Origin: JAJFUG01 sp964473155
GTDB lineage: Bacteria > Gemmatimonadota > Glassbacteria > GWA2-58-10
Direction of reading: 5' to 3'
NCBI GenBank assembly: GCA_964473155.1
Contig: CAYYNT010000002.1
Span: 113,867 to 177,866 of the forward strand
Length of the DNA: 64,000 bases
The notes below the pieces were generated by a model that saw only the letters and a program-made list of their open reading frames with translations, was not told where the DNA came from and did not search any database. Positions 18,253 to 27,769 of this stretch are shown in pieces. Made by a program: the position numbers and the translations under genes. How positions within the stretch are numbered: the first letter of the stretch is position 1; each line of letters opens with the position of its first letter.

Positions 18253-19620
18253 ATGACCTGCCCGGAAAGGAAACATCTTTATGCCGTGCTCAGCCTCGCC
18301 CTGGCTGTAATTCTCTCCTCCAGCGGAGTGATTCAGGCCCGGACCATGCACCTCTCCCCGAGCGGCGATGACAAGGCGCAGCCTGCCCACGGAGCCGTGT
18401 TCCGCAGCCTGGCTGTCGCCGTGAACCACCTCTGGGGCGGCGACACACTGATTATCCGCAACGGGTTCTACGAGGGCGGAGTGAGCATCCGCCGGGGCTG
18501 CAAGCCCGAGGCCCCGCTGGTGATAAAAGGTGAAAGCCGCCACGCGATAATCACCGGCAGCGGCAGCCGGGAAGATGCAATCAGCCTGAATGACTGCCAG
18601 AATGTGATCCTCGATGGGGTGAATGTGACCCGGGCCAGACGGGCCGGAATCCTGCTCGGCCACTGCCGCTTCGTTACTGTCCGCAACTGCGTAAGTTACA
18701 ACAACGGCAAATGGGGCATTTTCACCGACCATTCCTCGAATTTCCTGCTCGAAAACAACGAGTGTTTCGGGTCGCAGGTGGAACATGGCATATACCACTC
18801 CAACAGCGGAGATGATTTTGTCATGCGCGGCAACTGGCTGCACCACAACTCCGGCTGCGGCATACATATCAACGGGGACCCGGAGTACGGCGGCGACGGG
18901 GTCATATCGCGCGGGATAATCGAGCGCAACCTCTGTCAGGCCAACGGTCTCACGCTGGGAGGAGCGGGTATCAACATGACCCACGTGCAGGATGTGATCG
19001 TGCGGAACAACATTCTACTTGACAACCTGGCCGGGGGGATCACTTTCTATCAGGACACCGGCACGTTCGAGCAGGGATCCAAGCGCGCCCTGATAACGGG
19101 CAATACCGTTGTGTTCCCCGCCGGACAGGGCCGCAGTTGCGTCAAGATACTGCCCACCAGCGAGAAGGCGCTGGTCTGCAACAATATATTTGTCTCAGGC
19201 GGTCGGCGCGGCTGTATCGAGGTCTACTCCGAACACCTGCCCACGGTCCTGAGCGACAACAACGTTCTCTGGGGGGTATCGGCGGATTCGATGCTGGACA
19301 TGGACGAGATGCCCGAGAAATACGGCGCGGCCCGTCTCAGCCTGGATTTCTGGCGCAAGCAGACCTCCAATGACACGAATTCGAAAGTTCTCGACCCTCA
19401 GTTTGTTTCACGCGCCTATGGGAACCTTCACCTGAGCAAAGGTTCTCCGGCCGCCGGTGCGGGAATGAGCATGGCGGAAATAAGGAAACGGCTTGCCGGG
19501 CTGGGCGGTTTTGACTGGGCGCTGGAACAGCTCGGCAAAATGCCGGATGAGGATTTCGACGGCAAGCCCAGGAAAAGCGGCAAGGCACGGTCCGCCGGGG
19601 CGTTCGAAGCGGCGGAATAA
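18253..19620 (+). CDS. Secreted right-handed parallel beta-helix protein
   Basis: A 455-residue protein with a signal sequence (to about residue 29, 'GVIQARTMHLSPSG'). It has a DUF1565-like opening ('HLSPSGDDKAQPAHGAVFRSLAVAV') and then many beta-helix coils ('NVILDGVNVTRARRAGILLGHC', 'FVTVRNCVSYNNGKWGIFTDHS', 'VIVRNNILLDNLAGGITFYQD'). Such proteins include polysaccharide lyases and glycan-binding surface proteins. The C-terminus has the common tail '...PAAGAGM...DFDGKPRKSGKARSAGAFE'. Catalytic residues are not identifiable by eye. AGGAGG precedes the ATG. It is probably co-transcribed with the isomerase at 19645. Confidence 0.75.
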   Translation: MTCPERKHLYAVLSLALAVILSSSGVIQARTMHLSPSGDDKAQPAHGAVFRSLAVAVNHLWGGDTLIIRNGFYEGGVSIRRGCKPEAPLVIKGESRHAIITGSGSREDAISLNDCQNVILDGVNVTRARRAGILLGHCRFVTVRNCVSYNNGKWGIFTDHSSNFLLENNECFGSQVEHGIYHSNSGDDFVMRGNWLHHNSGCGIHINGDPEYGGDGVISRGIIERNLCQANGLTLGGAGINMTHVQDVIVRNNILLDNLAGGITFYQDTGTFEQGSKRALITGNTVVFPAGQGRSCVKILPTSEKALVCNNIFVSGGRRGCIEVYSEHLPTVLSDNNVLWGVSADSMLDMDEMPEKYGAARLSLDFWRKQTSNDTNSKVLDPQFVSRAYGNLHLSKGSPAAGAGMSMAEIRKRLAGLGGFDWALEQLGKMPDEDFDGKPRKSGKARSAGAFEAAE

Positions 19621-19644
19621 ACCAGACACATGGAGAATGCATCG

Positions 19645-20424
19645 ATGATGAGTCTCGGATTATGTACGATGAGCTTTCCGAAAAACACTACGGATGAAGT
19701 GCTGAGGATCATGGAAGGCAGCCGGATCAGGATGGTCGAATGGTCCGGCCGCGATTATCATCTTCCGCCCTCCACGCCGGAAAAGTCAGTCCGTGAACTG
19801 GCCGGACGCTGCAAGGCGGCGGGACTGGCCACACCCAGCTACGGTTCGTATTTCAACGTCTATCACCAGCCGGCCGTGGATTTCGAGCGTGTGCTGGATA
19901 TCACATGCGCCCTGGGTGCTTCCACGGTGCGTGTCTGGTCCGGGGACTGGGACGATCCGGGCGAGATGAGCGCAATGAACGATGACCAGGTGAAACATCT
20001 TGCCGCCAACGCGGCGGAGCTGGCGGAGATGGCTTCCCGGCGCTCGGTGCGGCTGGCTTTCGAGTACCACCTTCATTACCCCACCTGCGGCGCGGCGGAG
20101 GTGATGCGGGTGATACGCGAATCCGGCCATTCGAATGTTTTCACCTATTTTCAGATGCTTACCGAATCACGCCGCAGCGTGGCGCAGAATCTCGCCGACC
20201 TCGAAACTGTCTGGCCCCGGCTGGCCAATGTCCACGTGCACTATTTCGAGGAGGAGAACCTTCTCCCTCTCAGCCGGGGCGCGCACATGTGGAACCCCAT
20301 TTTGTCGAAACTGAAGAGCCTCGGGTATTCCGGCCCGCTGTATCTCGAGTACTACAAGGATTACACTCCGGAACTGATGAACGCTGATCTCGATTTTCTC
20401 GAAACCGCTCTGGCCAACGCATAA
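19645..20424 (+). CDS. Sugar phosphate isomerase/epimerase-like TIM-barrel protein
   Basis: A 259-residue cytoplasmic protein of the xylose-isomerase-like (AP-endonuclease-2-type) TIM-barrel superfamily. Visible elements are 'VRELAGRCKAAGLATPSYGSYF', 'GASTVRVWSGDWDDPGE', 'RLAFEYHLHYPTCGAAEVMRV' (the metal-ligand Glu region), 'NVHVHYFEEENLLPL' and 'YSGPLYLEYYKDY'. I chose the ATG at 19645 because a GGAG lies nine bases upstream; an in-frame ATG at 19630 lacks a ribosome site. It probably acts on a sugar released by the neighbouring secreted proteins. The exact reaction is unknown. Confidence 0.75.
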   Translation: MMSLGLCTMSFPKNTTDEVLRIMEGSRIRMVEWSGRDYHLPPSTPEKSVRELAGRCKAAGLATPSYGSYFNVYHQPAVDFERVLDITCALGASTVRVWSGDWDDPGEMSAMNDDQVKHLAANAAELAEMASRRSVRLAFEYHLHYPTCGAAEVMRVIRESGHSNVFTYFQMLTESRRSVAQNLADLETVWPRLANVHVHYFEEENLLPLSRGAHMWNPILSKLKSLGYSGPLYLEYYKDYTPELMNADLDFLETALANA

Positions 20425-20438
20425 GCTTCACTCCTCCA

Positions 20439-20570
20439 GGGGACTGTCCCAAAAGTCTTAAATCTAGGGGGCACGGCGCGTCGTGCCCCTACAGAAATGC
20501 TTTTATTTCAATTGGTTAGAGATTGCACTAATTTGCAAAGAGCAAAATCGGGGACTTTTGGGACAGCCCC
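20439..20570. repeat. MITE-like repeat, copy 2
   Basis: A 132-bp second copy of the element at 2622-2749, in the same orientation. It has one extra A in the left terminal repeat (GGGGACTGTCCC) and otherwise the same palindrome, the same TTTCAATTGGTTA segment and the same right end. The right terminus is followed by AGTTTTTTT, so it may also terminate the upstream transcript. Confidence 0.8.
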
Positions 20571-20716
20571 AGTTTTTTTATTATCCGCTACTCAAAGCAC
20601 TCTTATCTCAGGTTGTAAGTTTTCCCGCCCACTGGTAACCCATAAATCTTTTACAGGGATTTTTTTTTATTTAAGTTGTATATTCCTTTTCGACATCATT
20701 TCCACAGGAGACGCCC

Positions 20717-21880
20717 ATGACAGTAAATATCAAGCGCCGGGATTTTATACGGCTGTCCACAGCAGCGGCCGTAGCCTCGACCCTGCCGCTCACCGGCAGG
20801 CTCCAGGCTCAGAAACAGGCGGATAGCGGCGTCCGGGTGGTGCGGGTGCATTCATCGAAAGCCACGCGGCCCTGGGACTACAGCCGCAACGCCCCCTGGA
20901 ACCACACAGTCGAGCCAGGTGATGGCCGTCAGGGCAAGATCGAGGAGCGTTATTACGATTACATAAATGAGCCTGAGGTTTTTCGGATGCTGGAGCGCGG
21001 CCTCTGCGAACTGACAGGCTGCGGCTCATCCGCCGAGGCCTGGCGCAGCCTTCTTCCCGGAGTGTGCCCCGGCCAGAAAGTGACTCTCAAGCTGAACCTC
21101 AACAACGCCTCCTTCGACCCCGCGGTGACCACCAACCGGATGGATCAGACCATACCCCTGGTCAACGCCGTCCTGGCCGGTCTGGTGGACGGCATCGGCC
21201 TTCGGCCCGAAACAATCACCCTGCTGGATGCCTCGCGCTGGTTTCATCCCCAGGCAATGAAAGCGCGTTGCAGCCACTCGGAGGTCAACTGGGTGGATTC
21301 CGGCGTCAAGGACCGCTGGGACAGCGCCGAGACAGTCAAATTCACCCGCGACCAGCCGCAACCCGGCGGTGATTTCCGCATGCCGAAAGCGTATACCGAT
21401 GCCGACCATATCCTCAATCTCTGCCTGATGAAAAACCACGATTGCGGAATCACCGGCGCGATGAAAAACCATTTCGGCTCCATCCCCACCCCGCAGAACC
21501 TTCATGACGGACTGGGCGACAGGACTTACATAGCCGACCTCTGCAACACGCCGAGCATAAAAAACAAGGTCCGGTTGAATATTGCGGACGCTCTGTTCGC
21601 CAACTGGCATAACAATGTCTGGGCGCCGCGGCCCTGGAAAACGTTCCCCGAGGAAAGTCCCAATTCCCTGTTGCTGTCCTGCGACCCGGTGGCTCTGGAC
21701 TCGGTGATGCTGGACCATATCGCCGAGGAGGTTCGCGCCCAGGGTGACGACGCCTGGCAGGGAACGCGGGACTGCCTTGAGCATCACACATTTCTTCAGC
21801 ACGCTATGGAACTCCACAAACTGGGTGTGCATGAACACAAGCCCTACCGTAGAATACAGTATCTGGAGTATGAGATATAG
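20717..21880 (+). CDS. Tat-exported DUF362 domain protein
   Basis: A 387-residue protein with a twin-arginine leader (KRRDFIRLSTAAAVASTL). The DUF362 domain is recognisable from 'CPGQKVTLKLNLNN', 'DADHILNLCLMKNHDCGITGAMKNHFGSI' and 'SCDPVALDSVMLDHI'. DUF362 proteins are often linked to iron-sulphur domains, but no Cys cluster is present here, and their biochemical role is not settled. AGGAG precedes the start. It is followed 31 bp later by the esterase gene on the same strand. Confidence 0.82.
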   Translation: MTVNIKRRDFIRLSTAAAVASTLPLTGRLQAQKQADSGVRVVRVHSSKATRPWDYSRNAPWNHTVEPGDGRQGKIEERYYDYINEPEVFRMLERGLCELTGCGSSAEAWRSLLPGVCPGQKVTLKLNLNNASFDPAVTTNRMDQTIPLVNAVLAGLVDGIGLRPETITLLDASRWFHPQAMKARCSHSEVNWVDSGVKDRWDSAETVKFTRDQPQPGGDFRMPKAYTDADHILNLCLMKNHDCGITGAMKNHFGSIPTPQNLHDGLGDRTYIADLCNTPSIKNKVRLNIADALFANWHNNVWAPRPWKTFPEESPNSLLLSCDPVALDSVMLDHIAEEVRAQGDDAWQGTRDCLEHHTFLQHAMELHKLGVHEHKPYRRIQYLEYEI

Positions 21881-21911
21881 GATTAACCGGTTTTTCTAAA
21901 GGTTGCGAGAG

Positions 21912-23909
21912 ATGAAAAAATCACTGCTGCTGATCCTTATTGGCCTTTCGCTTAACGCCGGAAGTGACAATCTGACTGCGCAAACCTCTGAATTTAAAGC
22001 CCTTCAGTTGCATTTCGAGCGCATCGCGCAGAAGCGGCACGACAACCTGTTCCTCGGAATCGATAATGTTGAGAAGTGGGAAACCAGAAAAGCGGAGATA
22101 AGGGACGGTCTCAGGGACATGCTCTGGGGCGGCTTTAGAATGCCAGCAAGCAATCCTGCAGCGTGCATGACGGCCCGTGAGGATTTCCGTAATTACACAC
22201 TCGAGTGCCTGATCCTTGAATCGGCCCCTGGAGTTTTTTCCACCAGTAATCTCTATCTTCCCAAATCCGGGGCCGCTCCGTTCCCTGCTATCATTTATCA
22301 GTGCGGCCATGCCAATAAGAACGTTTACAAGCACCACGGGGCCTGGTTCGCCAGCCACGGCATTGCGGTTCTGATCCTGGACAACATCGAAATGGGCGAG
22401 ATCGAGTTCACCCACCATGGAGTTTACTCCAGCGCCTGGTTCCACTGGTACAGCCGCGGGTTTTCCCCAATGGCGGTTGAGCTTCTGAATGCGATCCGGG
22501 CTGTGGATTACCTGGTCAGACGAAAGGATATCGACAGCGCCAGGATCGGCGCTACCGGCGTCTCAGGCGGCGGGATGGCCACGTTTTTCCTGGCCGCGCT
22601 GGATGAGAGGATCAAAGCCTCGGCCCCGGTTTCGGGCGCACTGTCCACTACCGGCTGGGTGAGAAATCATCTCAGTTTTGCGCATTGCGACTGTCAGTAT
22701 CCGGTCAACTCGCGCGGCCTGACATATTCAGAAACAGGCGCACTGACCGCACCACGCGCGCAGCTTCTCTGCAACGCCGATTCCGATGAGGGTTTCCCGA
22801 TGGATGCGTTCAACGAGATGGTGCAGAAAATGCGCGAGGTGTACAGGCTTTATCAGGCTGAACATGACCTGCGCACTGCCATCGTGCCAGGAGGTCACGG
22901 GGACAGCGAGGTGATCAGATTGCCGGTATACAGCTTCTTTCTCAAGGAGTTCCGCGATCTGGACACCACGATCACGGAGCAGGGGCCGCTGGAGCTTCCC
23001 TCAGCGGAGCAGCTTGTCTGCTGGCGGGAGGGCGCGCCTCTCGATGAACGCCTTACACGTATTGATGAGGAGCTTATCCCGCTGCACACCCTGTCTGCCC
23101 CGTCTCTGAGCGAAGCGCAACGGGAAGAGAGGCTGAAACAACTGACCCGGAGCCTTCGCCGCGAGGTTTTTTGCGGATTTCCGGCCGAGTCCGCCGCTTT
23201 GGAACCATTGGAAAACGAAAAGGTTAATACGGCCGGGCGTAAGATAAAAGAAGTTAGTTTCAACTCATTCAGCGACCTGCGGGTAAAGGGACTCCTTTCT
23301 CTGCCGCCGGATTACGCGCCTGGAGATAAGCTGCCCGCGTTGCTTCTCCTGGATCACCGCTGGGGAATACCAGTCTGGGGCAATGAACAGCCGCTGGAGC
23401 AAATCGACTGGGGCAATCGAGTGGTTCTTGTAGCCGAAACACTGGACCGGGGCAGCCGCGCCCTGGATGAAAACCGCCGCAGTTTTGCGGATGACGATCC
23501 TGCGCACCACCTTCGCCGCGAAGCGATGGTCTGCGGAACGACGGTAGATGCAATGGCCGTTTACGAAATCATGCGCTGTCTGGATTACCTGAGAAGCCGT
23601 CCGGAAGTGGACCCGGCCAGGATCATCGTTATCGGGAAAGGCGCACTGGGAATCAACGGACTTTATTCCGCCCTTCTTGACGGACGGGTCGAGCGTACAG
23701 TGCTCCTGAGCCCGACTGAATCGCACCGCAGCGGACCGGTCTATCTTGGAGTGCTCAGATACACTGATATTCCTGAAGTAATCGGCCTGATGCAAGATCG
23801 GATCAGGCTTTATGGAGAAATCCCGTTCGGACTTAAAGCATATCTCGAACTCGGCTCGCAAAGAAAACAGATTGTTTGTTCCAGTCTCAAGGAGTGTCTT
23901 GGACTCTGA
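21912..23909 (+). CDS. Secreted two-domain alpha/beta-hydrolase (acetyl-xylan-esterase-like); second domain lacks nucleophile
   Basis: A 665-residue protein with a Sec signal. The ATG at 21912 is preferred over a TTG at 21903 because it follows GCGAGAG. The first alpha/beta-hydrolase domain has the nucleophile elbow GVSGGG with Ser218 and a later 'VPGGHGDSEV' that probably gives the catalytic His. The fold resembles carbohydrate-esterase proteins that deacetylate or de-esterify plant glycans. A second hydrolase-like domain (about 430-665) repeats the fold, but its elbow reads 'VIGKGALG' with no Ser, so it is probably inactive or a binding module. Confidence 0.75.
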   Translation: MKKSLLLILIGLSLNAGSDNLTAQTSEFKALQLHFERIAQKRHDNLFLGIDNVEKWETRKAEIRDGLRDMLWGGFRMPASNPAACMTAREDFRNYTLECLILESAPGVFSTSNLYLPKSGAAPFPAIIYQCGHANKNVYKHHGAWFASHGIAVLILDNIEMGEIEFTHHGVYSSAWFHWYSRGFSPMAVELLNAIRAVDYLVRRKDIDSARIGATGVSGGGMATFFLAALDERIKASAPVSGALSTTGWVRNHLSFAHCDCQYPVNSRGLTYSETGALTAPRAQLLCNADSDEGFPMDAFNEMVQKMREVYRLYQAEHDLRTAIVPGGHGDSEVIRLPVYSFFLKEFRDLDTTITEQGPLELPSAEQLVCWREGAPLDERLTRIDEELIPLHTLSAPSLSEAQREERLKQLTRSLRREVFCGFPAESAALEPLENEKVNTAGRKIKEVSFNSFSDLRVKGLLSLPPDYAPGDKLPALLLLDHRWGIPVWGNEQPLEQIDWGNRVVLVAETLDRGSRALDENRRSFADDDPAHHLRREAMVCGTTVDAMAVYEIMRCLDYLRSRPEVDPARIIVIGKGALGINGLYSALLDGRVERTVLLSPTESHRSGPVYLGVLRYTDIPEVIGLMQDRIRLYGEIPFGLKAYLELGSQRKQIVCSSLKECLGL

Positions 23910-24088
23910 AAGAACTAATTAAACAGTAACAAGATAGCACACATAAAACATTGGCGGTCCGGCTGACATTTAATAAAGTTGACGTGAATTAATTCTGCTC
24001 GATGCCGTCCTTTCAATACGTGAGACTTTACCTGTCTCCGGTTATTTATTACGGCTCGGTACTCCTGATAATGAAAGGAAAGACTCGG

Positions 24089-24769
24089 ATGTCGAAAAAA
24101 CTGCCCGGACTTATTATTATTCTTGCCTTGCAGGCGCAGGCTTTGTTTTGCGCGCCCCCGGACAGCCTTCGGCTGGAATTCGCTTTTGAACAGGACCCGG
24201 CGATATATGAGGAAAGCGACTACGGCGAGGCCCCGCAGGTGGCGATATGGCTGGAGGATTCACTTAGCGGACAGGTTAAAACCGTATACGTAACATACCG
24301 CGCGGCGACTGGAGACTATTACGGCAAGGTGGAATGTCCGGTGGCCCTGCCGGTCTGGATCGCAGCCTGGCGCAGGGAGACCGGCCGGGACGATTTCCCC
24401 GTGGTGCGCAAACCTGCCGCGGAAGCGATAACCAAAGCCACCAGCCTGGACGGTAAAGTTCGGGCCTCGGTGACAGTTCCCTCCGGGACAAACTGGCTCT
24501 GCTATATCGAAATGAACGTGGCCGGGGATTTCAACAGCGCCTATCCGTTTGAGAGCCAGGCGGGATCTCTGGACAACCACGGCAACGGGCAGCCCTCGCT
24601 GATCTTCCGGGCCACGATCAGCGCCGTCCCGGGCGCAAAAGCGATTCTCGAACCGTTCGGCCGTACCGAGCAGCACCGGTTCACCGGTGAAATAATCCGC
24701 GATTTCCAGGGTATGGACAGCGCCCTGAAGTGCCTTGGTAATATTACGGTGACCTGCACCACCGAATGA
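24089..24769 (+). CDS. Small secreted protein, possibly DUF2271-like
   Basis: A 226-residue protein with a signal peptide ('LIIILALQAQALFCAPPDS'). I used the ATG at 24089, which has GGAAAG before it; the frame extends further upstream without a better ribosome site. The segment 'APQVAIWLEDSLSGQVKTVYVTYR' followed by 'LPVWIAAWRRETGRDD' is reminiscent of DUF2271 periplasmic proteins, but this is a resemblance by eye only. The stop at 24767-24769 lies 17 bp before the next gene's ATG, so it is probably co-transcribed with the GH109-type gene. Confidence 0.6.
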   Translation: MSKKLPGLIIILALQAQALFCAPPDSLRLEFAFEQDPAIYEESDYGEAPQVAIWLEDSLSGQVKTVYVTYRAATGDYYGKVECPVALPVWIAAWRRETGRDDFPVVRKPAAEAITKATSLDGKVRASVTVPSGTNWLCYIEMNVAGDFNSAYPFESQAGSLDNHGNGQPSLIFRATISAVPGAKAILEPFGRTEQHRFTGEIIRDFQGMDSALKCLGNITVTCTTE

Positions 24770-24786
24770 CTGACAGAGGAGTGAAC

Positions 24787-26109
24787 ATGAGCGATACACG
24801 TTTTAACCGACGGGAGTTTATCGGGCAGGCCGGAACAGCCGCGATAGGGCTGGCCCTGGGAGGAGCGTTCGCGCCGCTTTCAGCGCAGGATGCCGCACGG
24901 CCGATAAAGATAGGCTTTATCGGAGTAGGAAGCCGCGGCACTGTCCTTCTGCGGCTGGCCCTTATGCTTGATGGAGTGGAAATCCCGGCGATCTGCGATA
25001 TCAAGGAAGGCGCGGCCGGACGGGCCGCCCGTCTGGTGGAACGCCGCGGTTACAGGTCACCGGAGCTTTACACGCGCGGGCCGGAGGACTTTAAGCGGAT
25101 GATCGAAAAAGGCGGCTTGGATGCGGTTATCTGCGCCACCCCGCGCGAGTGGCACACTCCGATGATGGTCGAGACGATGAAAGCCGGGATTTACGCCGGG
25201 ACAGAGGTCCCGGCCGCGACCTCTGTCGATGAATGCTGGCAACTGGTCGAAACCAGCGAAAAAACCGGAGTGCCATGCATGATGCTTGAAAACTACTGTT
25301 ACTTCCAGAACGTCATGATGATCCTCAACCTTCTGGACCAGGGCCTTTTCGGCGACATGGTCCACAGCGAGGTGGGATATCAGAAGGATGAGCGGTTCCT
25401 TCAGATCGGGCCGAACGGTGAGATCGATGACTCCTACGGCAAGCTTCGTCGCGACACCAATGGCAACCTCTACCCCACCCATGCTGTCGGACCGGCCTCC
25501 TGGTCGATGAAAGTGCACCGCGGCGACCGTTTCGATTTCATCGTTTCTGTCAGCACCCGCGCCGCCAACCTTCATGAGTATGCGGTAAGGCAGTTTGGCG
25601 CGGAACACCCGGCGGCAAAAATCGAATTCAGGAACGGCGATGTCAACACCTCGATAATCAGGACAGTCAAGGGACGCACGATCACGGTCTATTACGATGC
25701 CCAGTCGCCCCGGCCCTGGGACCCAATCCTGCGTTTCGAGAGCACAAAGGGCGTATTCATGGGCAGCATGGACAAATTCTATGCCGAGGGACTCAGTCCG
25801 GACGACCGGATATGGGAGGATGCCGCCCCGTATTACGAGAAATACGCCCATCCGCTGTGGAAAAAATACGGTGGCCAGGACATCCAGCTCGGACGGGGAG
25901 TCTGTGAATACCTGGTGGTCCACCAGTTTGTCCAGGCCGTGCGGCGCAAGGCGGAAACCCCGCTGAACGTCTACGATGCCGCGGCCTGGAGCTCGATCCT
26001 TGAACTTTCTCGCGAATCGGTGGCCAAAGGCAGCCAGCCAGTCGCCTTCCCGGATTTCAGCCGTGGAAAATGGGAAACGGAGCGGGAAAGAATCTATTAT
26101 CTCGACTGA
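24787..26109 (+). CDS. Tat-exported Gfo/Idh/MocA protein, GH109-like (second copy)
   Basis: A 440-residue paralogue of the proteins at 3208 and 44530. It has a twin-arginine leader (NRREFIGQAG), the NAD-binding GFIGVGSRG (43-51), a VPAA segment (141-144), CMMLEN with Tyr172, and YPTH..GP with Tyr229 and His232. All residue positions expected for a GH109 NAD-dependent glycosidase are therefore kept. I chose the ATG at 24787, which follows GAGGAG, over an in-frame ATG at 24766 that overlaps the preceding stop. A periplasmic alpha-GalNAc-ase-like activity is likely but not proven. Confidence 0.8.
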   Translation: MSDTRFNRREFIGQAGTAAIGLALGGAFAPLSAQDAARPIKIGFIGVGSRGTVLLRLALMLDGVEIPAICDIKEGAAGRAARLVERRGYRSPELYTRGPEDFKRMIEKGGLDAVICATPREWHTPMMVETMKAGIYAGTEVPAATSVDECWQLVETSEKTGVPCMMLENYCYFQNVMMILNLLDQGLFGDMVHSEVGYQKDERFLQIGPNGEIDDSYGKLRRDTNGNLYPTHAVGPASWSMKVHRGDRFDFIVSVSTRAANLHEYAVRQFGAEHPAAKIEFRNGDVNTSIIRTVKGRTITVYYDAQSPRPWDPILRFESTKGVFMGSMDKFYAEGLSPDDRIWEDAAPYYEKYAHPLWKKYGGQDIQLGRGVCEYLVVHQFVQAVRRKAETPLNVYDAAAWSSILELSRESVAKGSQPVAFPDFSRGKWETERERIYYLD

Positions 26110-26136
26110 TCCGTCCCTTCAATATCAATTCAGCAG

Positions 26137-26166
26137 AAGACCGGAGATGTTTTCCGGTCTTTTTTT
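26137..26166 (+). terminator. Rho-independent terminator
   Basis: Stem AAGACCGGA/TCCGGTCT with a short loop, followed by TTTTTTT. It lies 28 bp after the stop of the second GH109-type gene. Confidence 0.9.
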
Positions 26167-26413
26167 GTTACTGCTTTGTCTTTCTATTGAAGTCTCAACG
26201 TTATTGACCGGATTATTGCAGTTAGCCCCCCTCCTTTCAAGCTCATTGTAAAAAAATGTAACAAACTCTTGATTATTTTCTGTTTATATGGTCTAATATT
26301 TTATCGAACCTGAGTTTTACAGCGATTTCCACTTTTCAGCACATTGCGTATTCCGGTCCGCGGCAGTCCGGAATACGCAGAGAGAGCCGCTCAAAGCAAT
26401 CTGGAGGACAGAA
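26167..26413. other. Intergenic before the PilZ gene
   Basis: AT-rich spacer that probably holds the promoter for the PilZ/isomerase pair. There is a short inverted repeat in 'GTATTCCGG...CCGGAATAC' (around 26347-26375). No gene is seen. Confidence 0.4.
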
Positions 26414-26689
26414 ATGATTCGTACAACCACCTTGACCAACCGCCGCCAGGAGGACCGTGAGCCGTTCACCACGGAGGCCGAGATATACCTTGAATCCAGT
26501 GTTTTCAGGGCCCGTCTGGTGGATTTGTCGGACGGCGGCGTGCGTTTTGCCATGCCCAAGCCTCTGAACGTTCACGTCCGGTTCAAAATCGGGGAAAAGC
26601 GTATTTGTAAAAACGCCCAGCTTATCTGGTGCGGACGCAACCCTGAGGATGGCCTGGATTACGGTTTTAATTTCATCATCGAGGAATAA
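26414..26689 (+). CDS. Single-domain PilZ protein (c-di-GMP binding)
   Basis: A 91-residue protein made of one PilZ domain. The c-di-GMP-binding residues are visible: an N-terminal RRxxxR (RRQEDR, residues 10-15) and DLSDGGVRF (the D/NxSxxG motif, about 37-45). Such stand-alone domains act as cytoplasmic effectors of motility, biofilm or exopolysaccharide. GGAGG precedes the start. Its stop lies 8 bp before the next ATG, so translation of the two may be coupled. Confidence 0.88.
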   Translation: MIRTTTLTNRRQEDREPFTTEAEIYLESSVFRARLVDLSDGGVRFAMPKPLNVHVRFKIGEKRICKNAQLIWCGRNPEDGLDYGFNFIIEE

Positions 26690-26697
26690 GATCCGTC

Positions 26698-27642
26698 ATG
26701 CTGACAGGATCAATTTCACGGCGCGGATTCATCCAGGCCGCTGTCACCGGAGCGGCTGTTCCGGTTTTATGGCAGGACGAGCTTTACGCTGCAAACAGCA
26801 AACCGGTGCTGCTCCTCGGCGGGCCTGTTCCGCAGAATACGGACAGCCCGGAGAACTGGGTTCTTGCCGTGAAAGAGCTGGGCTACCGGGCTGCATTCTG
26901 CCCGCTCGACCCTCCATCCGATGATTCCACGGTCAGGGCATACGAACAGGCGGCGAATAAAGCCGGTATTGTGATAGCCGAGACAGGAGCCTGGAGCAAC
27001 CCCCTCAGCCCGGATGACAATGAACGGGCCAAGGCGCTCGAGACCTGCCGTCTGGGCCTTGACCTGGCCGACCGTATCGGCGCCCGCTGCTGCGTAAATA
27101 TAAGCGGTTCGCGTGGAACGGTATGGGACGGACCCGATCCGGCCAATCTGACCCGCACAACCTTTGACATGATAGTCGAAACCACGCGCTCGATCATAGA
27201 CGCGGTGCGCCCCTCACGCACGTTTTTCGCCCTCGAGACCATGCCCTGGATGTACCCCGATTCCGCCGATTCCTATCTCGATCTTATCCGGGCAGTTGAC
27301 CGCAAGGCTTTTGCCGCACATCTCGACCCAGTCAACCTGATTTGCAGCCCGCAGAGGTATTTCGCCAACGCCGGACTGATCCGGGATTGTTTCGAAAAGC
27401 TCGGTCCCTGGATCAAAAGCTGCCATGCCAAGGATATCAAGCTCCAGAACAGTCTCACCACTCATCTCGATGAGGCCATTCCGGGTGATGGCGGACTGGA
27501 TTATGCGACCTACCTGACAGAGCTTAAAAAACTGCCCGATGTCCCGCTCATGCTCGAGCATCTCAAAACACCCGCCGAGTTTGCCCGCGCGGCATCTTTT
27601 GTCAGCGGCATGGCCCGCCGCATGGGCTTTGCTGTCAATTAA
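26698..27642 (+). CDS. Tat-exported sugar isomerase/epimerase-like TIM-barrel protein
   Basis: A 314-residue protein with a twin-arginine leader (SRRGFIQAAVTGAAV). The mature part is a xylose-isomerase-like TIM barrel: 'LADRIGARCCVNISGSRG', 'TFFALETMPWMYPDSADSYLDLI' (Glu ligand), 'AFAAHLDPVNLICSPQRYF', 'IKSCHAKDIKL' and 'PGDGGLDYATYLTEL'. Export of a normally cytosolic enzyme class is typical of saccharolytic candidate phyla. No ribosome site is well placed; the GAGG in the end of the PilZ frame may serve through coupling. The substrate is unknown. Confidence 0.75.
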   Translation: MLTGSISRRGFIQAAVTGAAVPVLWQDELYAANSKPVLLLGGPVPQNTDSPENWVLAVKELGYRAAFCPLDPPSDDSTVRAYEQAANKAGIVIAETGAWSNPLSPDDNERAKALETCRLGLDLADRIGARCCVNISGSRGTVWDGPDPANLTRTTFDMIVETTRSIIDAVRPSRTFFALETMPWMYPDSADSYLDLIRAVDRKAFAAHLDPVNLICSPQRYFANAGLIRDCFEKLGPWIKSCHAKDIKLQNSLTTHLDEAIPGDGGLDYATYLTELKKLPDVPLMLEHLKTPAEFARAASFVSGMARRMGFAVN

Positions 27643-27769
27643 CCGCCGTTTATTATGTTTCAGACTTTTAAGGACCCGGCACACAAACCGGGACTCATTG
27701 CGTTGACAAAAACCCTGACAAAGGTTACTTTTCACGTGTCAATAACTTATTGAAACTTAACCGGGGAGG

